A stretch of 64,000 nucleotides of DNA from Trichoplax sp. H2 (Eukaryota > Placozoa > Uniplacotomia > Trichoplacea). Location of the stretch: contig NOWV01000001.1 of the NCBI GenBank assembly GCA_003344405.1, forward strand, positions 372,001 to 436,000, in the 5' to 3' direction. The translations under genes and the position numbers were made by a program. Position 1 is the first letter of the stretch, and every line of letters begins with the position of its first letter. Of this stretch, positions 57,961 through 64,000 are shown piece after piece. The notes under the pieces were generated by a model. The model had not been told where the DNA came from. It made no database searches and saw nothing but the letters and a program-made list of their open reading frames with translations.

Positions 57961-60619
57961 GTCATAGTTTATTAATATCGCTTCTATGTAGTGTATTACC
58001 ATGGAAGAATTCACGGCGCTACCAATAATGCTTTGACTGATAATTTTGTATACTAGAGTACAGTGCATAAATCAATGATCAAGCATCGTAAATCGTCATT
58101 AAAATCATGTCATAAAGATGCAAAGTTTGTCGTGTACATGAGCTTATCCATCCTAGAATGACTTCCTAGAAGTAGATTGGAAAAATGGCTTGTCTAGTGA
58201 AATTTAAATAATACTTTAGTTTGTCATCTATCGGACAGCCTACTGCAATTGTCTAATTCATTTGCTGATTGCTTTTAGTAAGCATTCGTGACGATTATTC
58301 AGCACCAGTTGATCACTTTACCACTTGGTGAGCAATCATAAATTGACGGCTGAAATAATAATAATTCAATGATAATGCGATAATAAGAAGAATTATATTA
58401 TTAAAGCCAAAAATTCTTGGAACTTTTCATCTGAAATCCGATATGTAGTGCGGTGTACCCTTTCCATCCAATGACTACAAAGTGTGTAGAACAATCTAAA
58501 CTACACTATCAAAAGAGATCAAAGTAGGAAATGACTTGTTGCTTCAACAGATCAAATCCTCATTGAACCGAGCAATCCTTGATTGAATTTGATGTCTTAA
58601 TAATTCATCATTTCAATTATTAGCCCCCAAATTGATCGTTGCCCGGTATGAGCATCATGGCTGGGCCCGAATGACGGGCCTGCTCATCCGCTTGGCAGTT
58701 AACTGATAGTGGATGATGATCTTGTTTACAGATCAGTTCGATTATTGCCAATCTCATAATCCTTGATTAAATGATTAAATTGGGTATGTCAAGCTATCAC
58801 GAGCCGATAGACTCTTTTAGAAGTAGAGTATCATGTCTTGTTGCAGTCATGATGATCCATGGAGGTCTCAAAGGCGCTGTCCTCAAGTTGATTTTGATCC
58901 GGTGGGCTGGCCGCTTCCACCAGTAGCCAGATACCGGCGGTAACCATGTTTATGGATCATTACCAATTTCATGTTGACAGGGCTTGTAGTCCAAGACTTG
59001 CGATAGAAGAGTCTAGTCCAACTGAACTGGAGACCAATCCATCATAGAAACGCCATCAATTCATTTATGAATACGTTTCAAGGCCTGTATCCCATTTACA
59101 ACACTACTGTATGCCATCAACAAGGTTGTCGACGAGATGACCAAAGCGCTCTTCCGCGGCTGAGCACGCGCTAGCCTAATGATCGTTTATCTTGTCTGAA
59201 CAAGTTTATAACAAGTTTAAATATGTCCCAAACATGATCAAGGCCGACGATGCTCATCATCATCCATATTAATGAATAGCCTCTTAACAACAGTCCAACT
59301 ACCCAACTACCGTGATACAATCCAGTCAAACACCTATTGATATTTGCCCATAACGATATTACCATTGAATGTTGATGGATCCACTTGTTAAATCATGTTG
59401 CATGTGCAGTTGTCCACATAATAGACATGATGGGAACCAACAATACCATATTGTAGGCTATTCTCAATGGCCATTTTAAAAGGCGTTAACTCCTGATGGT
59501 TGTATTTTTGCCCAATGCAATGTGCTATCTTTCCTATTCATCAACATGGATTGAATTAAAAGAAAAGTTGAACAAGTCTTATCATGTTAGAAAATTGTTG
59601 ACAATTACGTCAGCATCAGTCGGCAACGATTGGCTATCCTATGGATGCTATTGACAAGCGAGATCATTGATATTGATATCAAGGTAGAAATTTCAACAAG
59701 ATGAGGCTATACATAAACTTGTTGTTGACGATAGTCATAGTAGGATAGACCAGGATAGCTAGTAGTATTAGGGTAGTGCCATGAGCGCTGAAACCCAATG
59801 GAGGGGGAGGAGGAGAAGAGGATTACCTGACGTGGCATTTATTTGCGGCCGCCGGTTAACATGAAGAAGCCATATCACTACGGCATGATAGCCATGATTT
59901 AAGTTAGTCTACTCTCATCATTCCGCCAACGATAAGATAATCCATTTACATTTCTATTCTTTCATTAATACAACCTTTTAAAAAAAGGACAAAAAGGCTT
60001 GTAGGACGGCCGTTGTACCCCTATTCTACTGTTGATCAGTCAGAATTAATGACATAATTAAAATAATTATTATTCTTATTGATACTAGAGTGGAGTAAAT
60101 GAGTCGTCATCGATTGGCGAGAGTGCAATCGTTACGTTAACGTTATCGATAAGAGTCTACAAAATAAATTAGTCATCTTAATTTCATCATTATTATTATT
60201 ATTATCTTGGTTAGCGTAGGGTAGCAAGCGTGTTGTATCACGTCGACAAGTTGCAGTTGGCAAGCTTCCACTTGAAATCAAGAGCGACACTAGATCGTTC
60301 GATATTCATGTCCTAGCCTGCCTTGGACTTGTTCCAACATTGATCACTGTGCTTAACAATTTTAGTGTATAAAAAGTTGACCAACAACCATAAGCCCCCC
60401 ATTCGTAGACTATCGCTGGCAATTGGCCTTATTTGTCGCATGACATCCAAATCAAGATAAACTTGATCCACTTCGGTACGCTTGGTGACGAGAAGAGTCA
60501 TTGGATCCTAGACAAATTAGCCTACTTGAAAAAAAATCGCTGCATTGAAAATTGCTTGTGCTGGTATATCGAGGTACAGACATTAACAAGTTGAGGAGAG
60601 AGAGCAATCAACTAGCATC
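57961..60619. other. Upstream region of the NFI gene
   Basis: Less AT-rich than the rest of the window, with GC-richer patches near 58640-58690, 59800-59860 (containing GCGGCCGC) and 60010. This is where the NFI promoter and 5' UTR should lie. A hairpin-like element is at 58648-58687. A 27-codon frame at 59781-59864 could be an upstream frame if transcribed. Minus-strand frames at 59171-59365 and 60313-60501 show no recognised family. Confidence 0.4.
58648..58687. repeat. GC-rich bulged hairpin
   Basis: ATGAGCA (58648-58654) pairs with TGCTCAT (58681-58687), and GGCCCG (58664-58669) pairs with CGGGCC (58675-58680) around a 5-nt loop, leaving a 9-nt bulge on one side. It is GC-rich in AT-rich surroundings. 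It could be a structured RNA element or chance. Confidence 0.4.
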
Positions 60620-61181
60620 ATGGTAAGCAATCGAATCGATTTGGAAGAATTACAACGTTATATCCATCCTAGAGCCTACGGTTGGTTCCATCTACAACAA
60701 AAACGAAGACATTACAATAGCACCAATCGGCGTAGTAATATGATCAAATATGATAATATTAAAAATAAACAGGAAGATACTTGGCTAGCTGACATTAAAC
60801 GTGTCAGAAATCATGATAAAATGTTATGGTGTAAACGATTATTAATTAAAATTTTAAAAGATGTCAAAACTGAAAATAAACGCAACATTACCCAATGGAT
60901 CCGTGATAGAAATACCGATAAATGCATCATTTCCAATCCTGATTATCGTGGTAAAATGAGACGTATCGATTGCTTACGACAAACGGATAAAGTATGGCGA
61001 TTGGATATTGTTATGGCTATTTTATTTACTGGTGTCCCACTCGAATCGACCGATAGCGACAGAATATGCAAGTCCAATCAATGCCAAAATCCAGACCTCT
61101 GCATATCACCATTTCATGTTCAAGTTGTAGCTAGAGAACTGGATATCTTCTTATATAATAAAATGTCACAACAAGATTCAG
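60620..61181 (+). CDS. NFI: Nuclear factor I (NFI) DNA-binding and dimerisation exon, partial gene
   Basis: Encodes the N-terminal DNA-binding domain of an NFI (CTF) transcription factor, a nuclear protein that binds TTGGC(N5)GCCAA as a dimer. The exon gives 187 codons before the donor G|GTTAGT at 61181/61182. Family blocks: AYGWFHLQQKRRHY, KRLLIKILKD, the near-invariant GKMRRIDCLRQTDKVWRLDI (about 113-132), GVPLESTDSDR, NPDLC and SPFHV, then ARELDIFLY. The cysteines and histidine of the SMAD-like zinc site (CIISNP, KSNQCQNPDLC, FHV) are present. One large exon for this domain matches the vertebrate arrangement. The start is the first ATG after an in-frame TAA about 39 nt upstream. The activation domain exons are not seen and must lie beyond the window or be unrecognisably diverged. 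Confidence 0.95.
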
Positions 61182-64000
61182 GTTAGTCAAAACTTTCAAT
61201 CATTATTATTCCAATTAAGAAATAGCCTCGGTGTAATTCTTACTTATTGTTAGACGCACTTTAAAAAATCAAAATATAACAGTAGCTAGAAGATACACAC
61301 GTTGCCATCATAACTTGATGCAAATGATGCCATTAATTTCATCATATCCGTAGATTAATCACTTCATTACCTTAACTAACAATAGAATAGCTTCCATTTT
61401 TTTCATCGAATCAATTAATCGATCGGAAACTGTCGATAATGCCGATCCTAATTTTCATTTTTATCCCTCTCCAAGTGTCTCTCTTTCACAGTACTGTACA
61501 CACTTATTACTACTAAGATAAATATCTGCAGATTTACAGATTATACCTACAACTAACCAATGAAGGAATAATCATCTTACTTCCTTATTGTCATAGCACT
61601 TATTACTCTTGCCCACTTACATTCAACAATTATATAGCTATTGCAATACTTGTTTAAATTTTAAAAACGAACTGACCTCGAATATTATGCTACTGTAATT
61701 TACCTTAAAAGACAAATTAGTGCATTAAACATTTGCTGAAACTGGATTAGGAATAAATGATGAAATATTGCTATTACCCTATTGCCATAACCAATTCAAC
61801 TAAACAAGAATACTACCCAACATAGAACAAGATAGCATATGGTTTGCGTCATTATTACAACTACAAGTACTACAGTACATCAGTTGGTTAAGATCAACCA
61901 AATTTTTAAAAGGCTATCGTAATACCAAGTAAAAATATAATATCGCATTATCCTTCTATATTTGCATACTTTATCATTCTAAATACGATATTGACGACAA
62001 AAAGATTCAACAATAAAGTCTACTATTCACGCTCATTTATCCAATTATTTTAACTAAAAAGGTTTAAAAATTGATTTGAAAATCCTTACAACAACAATAA
62101 CAGAGAAGACGACTAAGGAAAAAAATCATATCGTCATAGCAGAAAATAATCACTCTCATCCCAGTGATCATTTCCTAGAAATAGAATGTTTGCAATAACT
62201 AGTTAGTTACTAAAGCGTATATTGAAAAATTAATTACAAGGTTAATAACCTTTAATTCTCATAACTACAGCTGCGGTAGTTTATAACTAGCCCTATTACA
62301 TAAATACCATTACTGTACTGGATATTACGTATATTATGCTGTTGAGATATTCCGATACTCAAAAGATGAATTATTAACATTAAATATCTCTACGACGCTA
62401 CTACCCTAGCTAACTTATGCTGTGGTTGATACAATCTCTTCATACGGTCATCATGAGATCGCCAACTCTATGAATTGAGAACTCTTAAAGATATCGTTGA
62501 AAATTCATCAATCACGCTTTGCAGTCATAATATCCAATTGATTTTATTGCAAAAATGTACTCTAATACAGCCTAATAATAAGTCATAATCCTTATATCCA
62601 TAGAATTTTAAAGGTCTTCAATGTTATAACTGCAAAGTTGCGAATACGTCTAAAATTTAATATCAAAATCAAAACTTTAATTCCTTGTCTAGGCGCTGGC
62701 TAATCAACAACACAGCGCATTCTCATAATATTGTACGGAGAAAAAAAAATTCACACCTATGTACTGCTGAGAACTCCTTAAAAATCGCAATCGAGAATTT
62801 TTAACTTTATTACGAAAGAGGAATTTAAAAACTCTTCCTATGCCTAAAATAGGATAGTAATCTACTTTTTGACACCTGTTTCCAATTTAGAAATATTTTG
62901 GGTTATTTCATCAGACCATACTGTTACAGTTCAGCACGTGGGAAAATGGCGGCCCATCAAATGAAAACATACACCGCCTTTATTGCATGATGTAAATGAT
63001 GCAATGCGTCCAAAGTGGACGATATTTGTACGATATTACATGTGAAATAGCGCAAATGATATAATGACTATTATAAGGCGAAGTAGTCTGTTTAGATCGA
63101 TCTTGAACGATCGAATCGACGAACTAGTTCAATTATTCAATTTTTTCCACCATTTTTAATATTGGTACGACGTGATTGAGAAATGCGTTGACATACAGTA
63201 AACGTATACGGTTGATAGTATCCAAGTCTAGTCTACGTATATAATTTTGTATTCATGAGAATGCCATATTGCATAGCTTGTATATATATACATACGTCTT
63301 ATAGGCAAAGCATCGCGTCATCACTTTTTCTTCCACATTATTATGCCGCAATAGGCATTCATGAGGAATAGCATATGCATTTCCCTAAAAATAATATAGT
63401 TTGCCCTTCGACTAAATATTATCTTTACATAATATGATAAAATTCTTTTTAAGATTAGTTAAGAGTTTATTCTTAATTAAAAAACTTTCTTCGCTATTAA
63501 TTAAATAAAAAATTTCTTTTTAATATCGCGCTGAGAACCGGTATAGAAAGAGTATTAAATTAATTTATTAGCAGATAGATAGACAACTTTATAAACGTAA
63601 TTAAGAATTTATGATATAGAAAACCTTCATTTTATTATGCTGATGATTTAAATATAAAACTATTTTAAAATTACTCTCTTCTATATTATGAAATAATTTA
63701 TTCACTTCAAATCGAGATGGGCTTTGAAATATAAATTAGAGAGTAAAAATTAAACGGCTAACCACATTTACTGAAATAAAAGTCGTATTTTTAGCAGGAT
63801 TTATGCGACTAGATAGATTGTACCTTAAAATATATTATATTCTTTGTTGTCAAGTAAATAATCCCGATTAAAATAATTAAAAAGTATAAATTGGACATGA
63901 AAATATTTGCTATTTATAAGAAATAAAGCTTAGCTTTACATGCAGACGGCAAGAATAAATTTTAAAATCGACATCCTTTATTTTATGTTACAGGTAATTC
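61182..64000. other. NFI intron (to window end)
   Basis: AT-rich DNA following the NFI donor. No further NFI exon (proline/serine-rich activation domain) could be identified. The final bases, TTATGTTACAG then GTAATTC, contain an acceptor-like site at the window edge, too short to judge. Confidence 0.5.
62940..62957 (+). promoter_or_regulatory. YY1/TISU-like AAAATGGCGGC motif
   Basis: GGGAAAATGGCGGCCC lies in otherwise AT-rich DNA. It matches the core of the YY1 site, which in animals can act as a downstream promoter and translation-start element for short 5' UTRs. The frame from this ATG is only 14 codons before a stop, so it would need a splice to code. The match is to a short motif only. 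Confidence 0.3.

Noticed and set aside
59781-59864. 27-codon arginine-rich upstream frame before NFI
   Set aside because: Transcription start is unknown and the frame is short and low-complexity; it cannot be called an upstream ORF from sequence alone.

Overview
The window is animal nuclear DNA: AT-rich, with multi-exon genes, GT-AG introns mostly of 60-450 bp, and no bacterial operon structure. The gene set (nuclear factor I, DOT1L, a metabotropic-type class C receptor, RAD23, RIC1, OvoA) points to an early-branching marine animal with compact introns. A placozoan such as Trichoplax or Hoilungia fits best, but this is inference from composition, intron size and gene content. Gene models were built by reading exons by eye, joining GT/AG (rarely GC/AG) boundaries and checking that codon phase carries through. 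Totals are multiples of three for OvoA (2430 nt), RAD23 (1143 nt) and RIC1 (4203 nt).

Layout: 1-1123, a 169-bp tandem duplication and 3' flank; 1124-3700 (-), an intronless class C GPCR; 5679-15693 (-), a 21-exon ovoA gene (5-histidylcysteine sulfoxide synthase, ovothiol biosynthesis); 15694-20690, gene-poor DNA ending in a cluster of self-complementary CTGTACAG repeats; 20691-27364 (+), RAD23 (12 exons, 3.9-kb first intron); 29364-40210 (-), RIC1 (36 exons); 40211-41780, a head-to-head intergenic region with a 12/13-bp minisatellite and more CTGTACAG repeats; 41781-50049 (+), DOT1L (at least 22 exons, one GC-AG intron); 50050-60619, 10.5 kb made largely of several unrelated, decayed tandem-repeat families; 60620-61181 (+), the DNA-binding exon of a nuclear factor I gene; 61182-64000, intron or 3' flank.

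The genes do not form a pathway. They cover amino-acid or small-molecule sensing (GPCR), thiol antioxidant synthesis (OvoA), ubiquitin shuttling and DNA repair (RAD23), Golgi Rab6 activation (RIC1), H3K79 methylation (DOT1L) and transcription (NFI). The most unusual points are the cysteine-bearing insertion and diverged methyltransferase half of OvoA, the altered ligand pocket of the receptor, the CTGTACAG palindrome clusters next to gene starts, the minisatellite between RIC1 and DOT1L, and the chain of decayed satellite-like arrays before NFI.
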